From: Lunasporangiospora selenospora
Taxonomy: Eukaryota; Mortierellomycota; Mortierellomycetes; Mortierellales; Mortierellaceae
Direction of reading: 5' to 3'
Length of the DNA stretch: 16,376 nt
Assembly: GCA_015680635.1 (NCBI GenBank)
Contig: JAABOA010000352.1
Location: 1 to 16,376, forward strand
The position numbers and the translations under genes are program-made. The notes below the pieces were generated by a model that was not told the origin of the DNA, did not search any database, and was given only the letters and a program-made list of their open reading frames with translations. Shown here in pieces: positions 1-8,211 of this stretch. Position 1 is the first letter of the stretch. Each line of letters starts with the position of its first letter.

Positions 1-1
1 A

Positions 2-1603
2 TCTTCATTACTGGGCGGTCAAAGTCGAGTCGATATCTTGATCACAACACCAGGACGATTGATTGACCACGTCAAATCCACGCCCGGGTTCACGCTTCAA
101 CATCTCCGGTTCTTGGTTATTGATGAAGCCGATCGGTTGTTGAACCAGAGTTTCCAGGAATGGTTGTTCCACGTCTTGAGAGCAATCCATCCCTCTGTTC
201 CCGACCCATCTTCTATCCCGTCGTCCTTGTCGGTAGTAGACCGTGACGAAAGTAACGAGGCAAGAGACAAAAATCAGGATTCCAAGGCTCTGACAACTAA
301 AGCCGACTTGAAGCGGGATCATCTTGGGTAAGTCGAGGAATTCATTATTTTTATTTTTTTAATTTGCTCCATTTTATAGGATCCTTCAATTCTAAATAGA
401 CTCTTTTGGCCGAGAATAGGTTCCCGATCCATGATGCCATTGCGCCTGCATTCCTGCCATCCTTCTTCCGACTCGCCGATTCCGAGGTGGAAGACCCCAA
501 GGTGCTCTCTGTCCAAAAATTGCTCTTCTCAGCCACGTTGACGAGGAACCCTGCTAAGATTGCTAGTCTTCAACTTTCGGATCCTCAATACGTTGCTGTC
601 CAGGAATTGGGTGAGGATGGAGAGGAGAAGCAAAAGTATACCACTCCTGCTGGTCTGACTGTAAGTTTTTATTTTTTATTTTTTTTAAAAAGCGTGTTTC
701 TAAACATTGACCGTTTGTCAAAGAGAAGGGAGGCTAATCATTGGATCTTTGTTCCGGATAAAAAAAAAATAGGAACATATGATTGTTTGCGAGACCTCTG
801 ATAAGCCGCTCATGGTGTTGCATTTGCTCCATCACCTTCAAGTTCGGTCCGCTCTTTGTTTTACAAAGTCAGTCGAATCAGCTCATCGTCTCTGTAAACT
901 GATCCAGCTCTATGAACAAGTACGTGTTCTGGACACGTCTGGCAAGGAAAAGACGTTTTCGGTCGACGCCAATGACAAGACAGAGAAGGAAGTCGAGGAT
1001 GAGCAGGGTTCGGATAACGACGATGGCGAAAGTGGCAGTGAGAGCGATAATGGAAGTAACAGTGATAGTGAAGATGAAGACAAGGAAGCCGGTGATGTCG
1101 AAATGGAGGATGCAGACGCTGACCAAGCCAAGCCCACAACGACAGGTTCCACAGACCCAATTATCGTGGCCGAGTTTTCGTCCGACCTCCCAAAGGCCAA
1201 GCGTGCCCAGATCCTACGCCAATTCAGTGCGGGACAAATTCATCTCTTGATCTGTTCCGACTTGATTGTTCGTGGTATGGACTTGGCGCCCGTCGAGAAT
1301 GTGATCAACTATGACGTCCCCGTCTACATGAAAAAGTACATTCATCGTGTCGGTCGTACAGCACGTGCGGGTAAATCGGGCACTGCATATTCGTTAGTTG
1401 AGATGCAAGAAGCTCGTCATTTCCGAGAGATGATGGTCAAGGCTGGACATTGGGATCGAGTGGAGAAGATCAAGGTTCGGTCTGCGGAAACACAGGACTT
1501 GGTCCCGACTTATACAACTGCCCTTGCAGGTCTCAAGTCTGAGCTTTCTGCTTCTGCTCGGGCAAAGCGAAGACATGGCCATGCCCGTCGGCCGCCTCAG
1601 TAA
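2..1603 (+). CDS. DBP6: DEAD-box ATP-dependent RNA helicase, DDX51/Dbp6-like (5' partial)
   Basis: Three exons, 2-327, 420-660 and 773-1603, give 465 visible residues ending at TAA; the Q motif and Walker A lie left of the window. Visible motifs are TTPGR (residues 15-19), VIDEAD (39-44), SAT (46-48), ALCFTKS (216-222), DLIVRGMD (352-359) and HRVGRTAR (380-387), so both RecA domains are intact where seen. Introns 328-419 (GTAAGT...ATAG, phase 2) and 661-772 (GTAAGT...ATAG, phase 0) rejoin the frame exactly. The family acts in the nucleolus in early 60S ribosomal subunit assembly. Between the FTKS motif and [10 protein letters not shown] lies a Ser/Asp/Glu-rich stretch at about residues 252-309 that human DDX51, as I know it, lacks. 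The tail is basic, ending in [17 protein letters not shown]51/Dbp6 is preferred over other DEAD-box groups because of the VAEFSS segment and the ARGMD-like motif V context; confidence in the subgroup is good but not absolute. Confidence 0.9.
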
Positions 1604-1610
1604 TACTTTC

Positions 1611-1614
<4 letters not shown>

Positions 1615-1640
<26 letters not shown>
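1615..1640 (+). repeat. (TC)13 microsatellite in the helicase 3' UTR
   Basis: Thirteen uninterrupted TC units begin 12 bases after the helicase stop codon, so the transcript would carry a pyrimidine run right after the coding region. Confidence 0.95.
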
Positions 1641-1641
<1 letters not shown>

Positions 1642-1772
1642 TACTTCCTCCTTCTCCCTCCCTTCATAAGAAAACTCCTCCCCCCTAAGCAACTTTTGCC
1701 AGCATTGAGCATCTAATGTACCATAGAGCAACAGGCTCCACATCCCAGCCAGTGTCTGCATTGTGTGTGATG

Positions 1773-1778
1773 AATAAA
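1773..1778 (+). terminator. Probable polyadenylation signal of the DDX51/Dbp6-like gene
   Basis: A perfect AATAAA sits about 170 bases downstream of the stop codon, inside the 310-bp gap between two converging genes. The distance fits a fungal 3' UTR. No clear AATAAA is visible on the opposite strand for the converging CDP-DAG synthase gene. Confidence 0.55.
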
Positions 1779-1842
1779 TTGCATTATAAAAGATTGTGGT
1801 ATTTTGCTAGTTTTTGCTGTCGTTAATGTCTGAAATGCCATT

Positions 1843-1867
1843 CTTTTCTTTTCTTTTCTTTTCTTTT
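1843..1867 (+). repeat. (CTTTT)5 short tandem repeat
   Basis: Five CTTTT units lie in the gap between the two converging stop codons. On the minus strand this is a purine (AAAAG) run 47-71 bases past the CDP-DAG synthase stop. Confidence 0.9.
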
Positions 1868-1913
1868 CCTTATACTCTGCCCATAGACTTTTTTGTTCTA
1901 GGCTTCCTCCCTA

Positions 1914-4900
1914 TCAGGTCAACGAGGCCCATGCCTCTTTGGGTGGCGCCACGATACAGCTGCTCTCGTCCAAAAGTCCTTGTCCAATCAAGTACTGCCG
2001 CATATGATCAAAAAGCTCGACTTGTTCCGATCCCTTCAAGTTATTGATCGCGCTTTGCAACACAATACCAACCGAGAGTGCACTGGTCTTGATAAAGCTC
2101 TGGTAGTACATGTACGAGAAGAGACCCATAATGAACTGACAATCCATTCGGTCCGTAATCCCGCCATGGCCCGGAATCGATTGTCCAAAGTCCTTGATCT
2201 TGAACGCCCGCTTGAAACCCGAGGCAAAGAAGCCTCCAAAGGGTGCAATCAAACTAGCAAAGCACGCCATGACCATTGAATGCCATTGCAATGGGGCAAT
2301 CATCACATAGTTGTATTTCATGCCAAATATATGGCCACCCAAAGAGGCCATCCAGGGTCGAAGAAAGTACTTTTCAGGGACAAACACTGGGTTGGGTTCG
2401 CATGTCAAGCCTGAGAATGCCGTCGCACTTAAGTCCTTCACTGGGCAGATCATATAGGGGTATCTCAGGAACAATGTCGCAAACTAGTAGGGATAGGAGA
2501 ATGGTTCCAATGATTAGATGTCTGTGCAGCACATTGATCTTTTCCCTTTTCCATTTCTTGAATCTCCTTCTCACCGCAGTTATAGTGTTAAAAAATACTT
2601 ACTAGCATGCCGAAAAAGATGGTCATGATCCAACCACCCACAAAACCCTCAACCGTCTTCTTGGGCGACAACTTGATCAACGGGGTCCGGCCCCAGAAAA
2701 ACCCAAAGATGTAGGCCCAAATATCGTTTGCAATCACCAATGAAACGGGCAAGAAGAACCAGATCAGGCCCTCAAAGATGTTGTTGATAATAAAGTGGCT
2801 CTGGCAAACCACCAGCAACAGCGTCATATGGGTCCATGCAAACTGTGAAAACTGGAACCTGTAGTGGCCCTTTTTCAGATTGGCGACAAAGAACACAAAG
2901 CCTGTACGGATGAAGGGGAAGAAGAAAGGGAGGGGTTCGCCCTGTCAGTCCCAACTCTAAACCCATGATGAGAGTCACTCCCTTTAGTTGTTTTCTCCAT
3001 ACAATTCCAGTGTCCATTATATTGTTTATCGAGCAGTGGTCATGCGAGGGCCCAAGCCATGCATTATCATGCAAATGCCTCGTCTGTCCATCCTTGCCCC
3101 ATTTAAACAAATCCTCTCTTGTTCCTGTCCTGTACCGTTAGTCGTTAGTATAGCTGCACTCTGCTCACATGTTAAATTCCTGTGCATTGTCCACTGTTGA
3201 TTCACTAGAGGCCCTGGTGCAGATAACGATCCGTGCGTCCCATCGAGTTGTTTTGCGTGACCCTCGAAATCTGACCCTTTTCCCCCCCTTTTGACTTGAT
3301 AAAGAAAGAAAAGAAAAAAACGTACCAGCCACATAGAGCGAGAACGAAATGAACCGGTGATGTGTTGCAAACGGCAAAAGGAAAGCATCAACAAAGACCA
3401 CATGCTGGCAATAGTGGATCAAACTTTCGCCATAGAAAAAGTAATTGGTGCTGAACAAAAAGTACCTATGGAAAGAACAAAGGCAAAGGTGATAGGAAAG
3501 AGAGGGGGAGGGGGTGGTTAGCACGGGCTTCTGTCACGCTAGATCACACGGGAGAACGGGAGTATTAATAAATTCCACATTTTGGACATTTTACCAGTGC
3601 ATAGTTCGGAACCAAGGCAGTTTTTTTTCACGGCTAGGCACATGGGCCAGATTGATGACCTCCTTGTAAACAAGACCTTGGACCATCACGACGAGTAGGA
3701 TTACAAACAGTGGACCAGCAGCAACACAGGCAAAGAAACCACCGATCATGATCAGCGTCCAGAGAGTCCTGACCGACCAATTCGCCCACTTTTTCTTGGC
3801 AGACTCGTCCGCGAGCAAGACCACCTGTCGGAGTAGCATTCCTCTAGGTTAGTTAGCGTGTACTTTTTTGGGGAGAATAAGTGGGAGAGTGGGGTTACGG
3901 TCTTTTGAAGACCGCTCTTTTTTTTCTTCAAAGCATGTGAATCCAATAAACCGAGAATGAAAGAGTGTGTGGGGGACATGGCTGATCATCGTCACTAAAG
4001 CAAGAAGCCCATGTTTTCGGAAACGAGCGGCCGGGCCCCCGTCCCCAGACCTGGAAGAAGTAGACAGCCCTTCGCTCGAGATAGAACCTTCGAACGGAAG
4101 GCTGTTCCCCCTCCTCTCCCTTTCCCTTCTTTGGGCCCGCCAGGGCTCCCAACCGCAGTGAAAGAGCACAGTTCAGATGCTCCCCGGTCCCTTGCTCCCC
4201 CCCCCCCCCACTAAAAGGAAAACAAGTCTGCCCGCAAAGGCAAACTCTCGGGTTATTCCATTTCCCGGATAGTGTATGGACAGGTGGCTGCGGGCCGAGA
4301 TCTTGTTCCTCTTAGCCATCTCTCCCTATTGCTCTCTCTCCTTCTCCAGTTTGCTCTCATCGCTGCTCTTTCTTTTTGTGTCTCTATCTTCCCTTTCCCT
4401 TCCCCATGCAGAGTTGTGGCCAATGTGGAGCAGACAATGCCTACTGCACTCGTCATCATCACGACGATTGCGATGTTGGTGTCTAGCCATCGCTGCGCTC
4501 GATCAACTTTCTTTCTCTTTCTTTCCCCTTCTTTCCACCTTAACCAGGTTAATGTTGCATAAGAAGGCGAGGGAAGGGGGGAAAATGAATAGAGACGACA
4601 AAGGAGGTCTGAGGGAGGAGGAAGAGGAAAAAGAAAGAGGACAGACCCCCTAGCTTGCTTTGGAAAGAAGAAAAAAAGAAAGGAAAAAAAAAAAAAAAGG
4701 CTACGCCGACAGAGGCAGAGTTGTCCAGGGGTATTCCCATGCGATCCACTCGAGAGATAGAGAAGGTAGTACTTGCCTCTTGTTCTGACGTCGTCGTCCC
4801 TGGGTCATGGTGGTGTTGATGGTGTTGATGAGCGGAGCGTGGCGATCCAGGACGAGGCGATCTTGGCGGGGATGAGACCTTTGGCGTGGTCGCTATCGTT

Positions 4901-5772
4901 GCCGTTGTCGGTGTCGTGGTCGCGGTGGCTGTCCGATGCATATCCTGGGTATTTAAACTCAGCTTTGGCAAGCGTGGCGAGGCTGGTTGACGAATCTCAA
5001 GTTCGATCGGTTGGATCTCTTGGACTTTATGTTTTTCCTGCAATGGCTGAGCCAACTCGAATGGCTCCTGCTCATGCTGTGGATGCCGTTGAAGAAGAAG
5101 TGCCGTCTTCTTGGCCATAGCTTGGCGCTGTTTCTTGGTCCGTTTCCGGGATGACTTTGTTGAGGTGGTCATAGACCCTTGATGTGTCTCCTGTCTCTGC
5201 ATCTCGGCATCTTGGTCCGTCTTCTTGTCTTCCTCTTCCTCTTCTTCCTCGTCCTCGTCCTCAGCCTCCTCCTCTGAGGATGAGTCCTCGACTTCATCTG
5301 CAGTGTTGCTGCTTTCGCTACTGCTGCTCTCATAATCATCATCCATCTCACTGTCCTCACTCAAGTCACTGCTGTTGCCATCATCATTGGTCGGGAGTGA
5401 GGTCGAACGCTCGTTCCACAGACTGTTAAACAGATTGTTGCTAAAGTATGGCAGAGCCGAGGGCGCAAGGACGTCCGACGCCCGGCCGCTGCTGACACTG
5501 CTCAACGAAACCGACTGTGCATGACCGTTGATGCCGCCACCAAGTCCGTTGGAGCCCGAGCTTTGTGGCGACCGCCGCCGATCCGACGGGGACTCGACTG
5601 AGGTGACACTTTTGGGTGAGTCTGTCTGACGGGCTGTTCTGCCGAGCGTTGCAGAGTCCAAAGGTTGTTGCCAAGAAGGTGAAGGGGGAGAGGGGGTCAT
5701 TACGGCATTCTGTTTTGGGGATCCCAGCCCGCTGCTAGGTGATGGCTTTCTGGAGGATCTCGATTTTGTCAT
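1914..5772 (-). CDS. CDS1: Phosphatidate cytidylyltransferase (CDP-diacylglycerol synthase) with long disordered N-terminus
   Basis: The enzyme makes CDP-diacylglycerol from CTP and phosphatidate in the ER membrane, the precursor of PI, PS and cardiolipin. Exons in transcript order are 5772-4777, 3824-3595, 3465-3326, 2901-2603 and 2483-1914, giving 744 residues; phases match at every junction. Residues 333-744 track yeast and Aspergillus Cds1 throughout: [13 protein letters not shown] (351-363), [43 protein letters not shown], and the family signature from S643 to D669 with IKDF, IPGHGG and DRMD. Several hydrophobic membrane segments are visible. Residues 1-332 are low-complexity: Ser/Pro-rich start, an acidic run at about 138-190, a basic cluster [10 protein letters not shown] near 208-217, and a His-rich end (314-322). 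Yeast Cds1 has 457 residues, so this N-terminus is unusually long. The first junction is the weak point: GAG|GCAAGT would be a GC donor and the intron is 952 nt. The conserved enzyme part is near certain; attachment of the first exon is likely but unproven. Confidence 0.85.
2902..3325 (-). other. Intron 3 of CDS1 (424 nt)
   Basis: The donor is G|GTACGT and the acceptor TACAG; joining them rebuilds the conserved [12 protein letters not shown] in phase 1. It is three to four times longer than the other short introns here. I see no conserved coding frame or box C/D pair inside it. Confidence 0.85.
3825..4776 (-). other. Putative intron 1 of CDS1 (952 nt, GC-AG)
   Basis: The stretch between the disordered exon and the first membrane exon has no ORF I recognise. 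The donor reads GAG|GCAAGT and the acceptor CCGACAG|GTGG, both phase 0. It contains a C13 run (4197-4209, so G13 in the transcript), a T-rich tract from the A15 run at 4684-4698 and a CATGTGAAT element at 3934-3942. A small additional exon inside cannot be excluded. Confidence 0.55.
4197..4209. repeat. C13 homopolymer
   Basis: Thirteen C residues in a row inside the long first intron of CDS1. The length may be uncertain because such runs are prone to sequencing error. Confidence 0.9.
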
Positions 5773-6136
5773 TGTGGAGAGAGAATGCGCGAGGGGGAGG
5801 GAGGAGGGGAAAAAAAATAAAAAAATTAAAAACGAGCCTGTGCGGCAGGTGGCGAATGAGGACGAATGGATGGGCCGCAGGTGGAGGTGGAATGACGAGA
5901 GCAGACGGAGATGAGGGTGTGGAGGGTCAGTGAACGAAATAAACTAAAAAAAAAAGGGAGACTTGGGCTAGCTGCCTGTGCTGTACGGGCAAGATCGTTA
6001 CAAGGACAAGAGGAGCGAACGGAGCAGAAGGCAGCGCGTGGAGAAAGAGAGAAGAGAAGAGAGGAGAAGAGAAAGAAAGAAAAAGGATAAAGAGAGAGAC
6101 CATTTCATCTCGTCTTGGATTGCCCGCCATTCACCG

Positions 6137-6142
6137 CACGTG
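6137..6142. promoter_or_regulatory. CACGTG E-box upstream of CDS1
   Basis: A perfect palindromic CACGTG lies 365 bases upstream of the CDS1 start. On the gene's strand it reads TCACGTG, the core bound by fungal bHLH factors such as Cbf1. A six-base motif is common, so this rests on position only. Confidence 0.25.
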
Positions 6143-6573
6143 ATGGCGCTCTCGCTTCTGGCTGTGTAACCCAGCGCGTTCACTTCAGCGAGAACGGCTC
6201 TTCGTTTAATCCTGCTACTTGACCAGGCTGTCAATCTTGAGTCCCCACTCTTTGTCCCTGATTGTCCTGGCAATCCTTTTCCCTTCTGCTTGCCTTGCTT
6301 CTGTCACGGCGTAGGCTAGTCCCGCTTTGCATCTGGGAAAGAGGGGCTGGGCATACCGAAGCTTCAACGGAAATCCGGACTCTCTGTGGAGGGGAACAAC
6401 TTGATCTCATCCTCGGCAACTCTCCGCGCCCATTCTCTTTAGCGTTCACCTCCACCTCTTCTCCAGCAGGTGGTGTCACAGACCAGCTCCAAAAAATTGT
6501 ACTTTGTGCCATACACACATGCTAATATACCCAGGTAATGAACAGTAAGGCGGGTCATATCCCGCATTGTCGT

Positions 6574-6576
<3 letters not shown>

Positions 6577-6620
<44 letters not shown>
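6577..6620 (+). repeat. (TC)22 microsatellite
   Basis: Forty-four bases of pure TC in the region between CDS1 and PIF1. It generates a spurious Leu/Ser repeat frame and a spurious Arg/Glu repeat frame on the other strand. Confidence 0.97.
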
Positions 6621-6623
<3 letters not shown>

Positions 6624-6855
6624 CTTTTTTTCTTTCCTTTTTGCTCCAAGCATGTGAATGCCTTTTTCTCCACTTGGTCTGTATCTCTTTATCCTGAACA
6701 GTCTCCTCTTGACTGGCACTTGACCAATGCTGGGGAAGATAGACCAGAAAGGGAAATTGTCTTACGAAAGAACCAACAGGGCTCGCATGGTTCCATGGCG
6801 GGGTCCCAACTCCAGCAAAGAGACGTGCATGGACGCACAAAAAAAATTGCAAGGA

Positions 6856-6875
6856 GGGAGGGAGGGAGGGAGGGG
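6856..6875 (+). repeat. GGGA tandem repeat, G-quadruplex motif
   Basis: Five runs of three or four G separated by single A residues form a textbook intramolecular G-quadruplex pattern with one-base loops. It is in non-coding DNA between CDS1 and PIF1. Confidence 0.85.
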
Positions 6876-7586
6876 CGTGATGCAGTGAGTCGCTTCCCCC
6901 TTCTCCACTGTGATCGAAGTCGTGTACTCTTGACCGTTGGGGTAGGACCTAATGCACCTTTGTCTCCTGTTCGTAGACAGTGCCTCTCCTATAAGACTGG
7001 TAGGTCTCTAGTTCACTTGCGCCCACTGGCAGCGCAGCTAGTGAAAACTTGCAGAGAAACAAGGAGAATGTTCCCTGGTTAAGAGAAAGAGAGCACTGCA
7101 ACTGCAAACAAGGGCTTTATTTTCCCCAGCCAACCAAGCACATACACACGTTTCCTTCTACGGGCTCTACTAACGTTTTTGCTTGCCTTTGTTATCGCAA
7201 GAGAATTCGGCTCCAGACGGTCCGTTTTGCTTACGAGGCAGCAACACTATCAAATGTTTGCATACAGAGGGGGTTTGCTTTCTCATCGGCCTTGTTGCGG
7301 ATGAAATATTAGTTCTTTTGATCATGTAGGCTCTGCCCAAAGAGTTTTACCAAAGTACTGCCTCTTTACTCTTGGTCGTTTTCGTAGAGCACCAAGAACT
7401 AGTCTCTCTTCTTTCCAAAGCTTTCATGGTTGTCTCGATTATTTGTGTTTAGAATACCTGCTCCTCCTGCTTATTGCTGGGTCTTCTCATGACGAGCATA
7501 CAAAAAGTCATTGGCTGCTTGTGCTCTCTCAGCTTTTGGACTTTTCAGCGAATTGTGCTTCCATCTGAACAAGATATGCATTGTCA

Positions 7587-7640
7587 CACACACAGCACAC
7601 CCAAGGTTTGCTCGATCACACACACATGCACACGCACACA
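7587..7640 (+). repeat. Imperfect CA-rich repeat
   Basis: Several short CA runs, broken by GC, TG and TA steps, occupy this non-coding stretch. The repeat is degenerate and short. Confidence 0.7.
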
Positions 7641-8079
7641 TACAAAAGCCATCCATCTTTCTACTCTGATATCTTTCTCTCTCGGCTCCACACCTTTTTT
7701 TTTTACTTCCGGTCCAGCTTTTTCCGCGCTAGCGAGATGACTGTGCAAACAACAAAAATCATTTTTTTTGGTAGAACCTCAGTCCACACCTTAAAACTAT
7801 CCCCTTGTTGATACGGGGCACAAGATGTGGGTGACCCATTAAAAGAAAGAGGCAAGGGAGGAGGCAGAGAGGTAGAGGGGAAGAGAGACATGCAAGAATA
7901 TGGCCATCTTATACTTTATGGAAAAAAAAAGTCTGACTATTTCATTTGTCTGCATTTGCACGGTTCCATAATTTAGCCGTCGATAAAACAACTCCACTCT
8001 TGCGTGATTGTGGAGAGAAAAGAGAAAGGATAAATGGGGCTGAAAAGACCACGATACTATACAGGTTATTTTGTAGACG

Positions 8080-8082
<3 letters not shown>

Positions 8083-8162
<80 letters not shown>
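8083..8162 (+). repeat. (GA)40 microsatellite in the probable PIF1 3' UTR
   Basis: Eighty bases of uninterrupted GA, the longest microsatellite fully inside the window. On the PIF1 strand it is (TC)40 and begins 50 bases after the stop codon, so it is likely transcribed. Polypurine/polypyrimidine mirror tracts of this length can form triplex DNA. Confidence 0.97.
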
Positions 8163-8164
<2 letters not shown>

Positions 8165-8211
8165 AAGGCGCTTGCTCACTCTTTCTTTTTCCTTTTCTTT
8201 ACTAGAACTCA

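Larger units (their letters stand above)
5773..8211. other. 2.4-kb region without a supported gene
   Basis: It lies upstream of CDS1 and downstream of PIF1. It contains purine-rich stretches (6030-6100), a CACGTG E-box (6137-6142), a (TC)22 tract (6577-6620), a CATGTGAAT element (6651-6659), a GGGA tract (6856-6875), scattered CA repeats (about 7587-7640) and a (GA)40 tract (8083-8162). Open frames here are short, composition-driven and match nothing I know. I looked for tRNA B-boxes and found none. The CDS1 start has a good context, with A at -3 (CACA before ATG). Confidence 0.6.

Noticed and set aside
4444-4456. Box-C-like ATGATGA on the sense strand of CDS1 intron 1, suggesting an intronic snoRNA
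   Set aside because: No CTGA D box at a suitable distance downstream in the intron and no terminal stem.
4549-4776. Tail of the long disordered frame beyond the CDS1 donor
   Set aside because: Phe-rich translation of T-rich intron sequence after the GCAAGT donor; the composition changes abruptly there.
6567-7082. 171-codon plus-strand frame
   Set aside because: It starts in the (TC)22 tract and runs through the GGGA repeat; composition drives it and no domain is recognisable.
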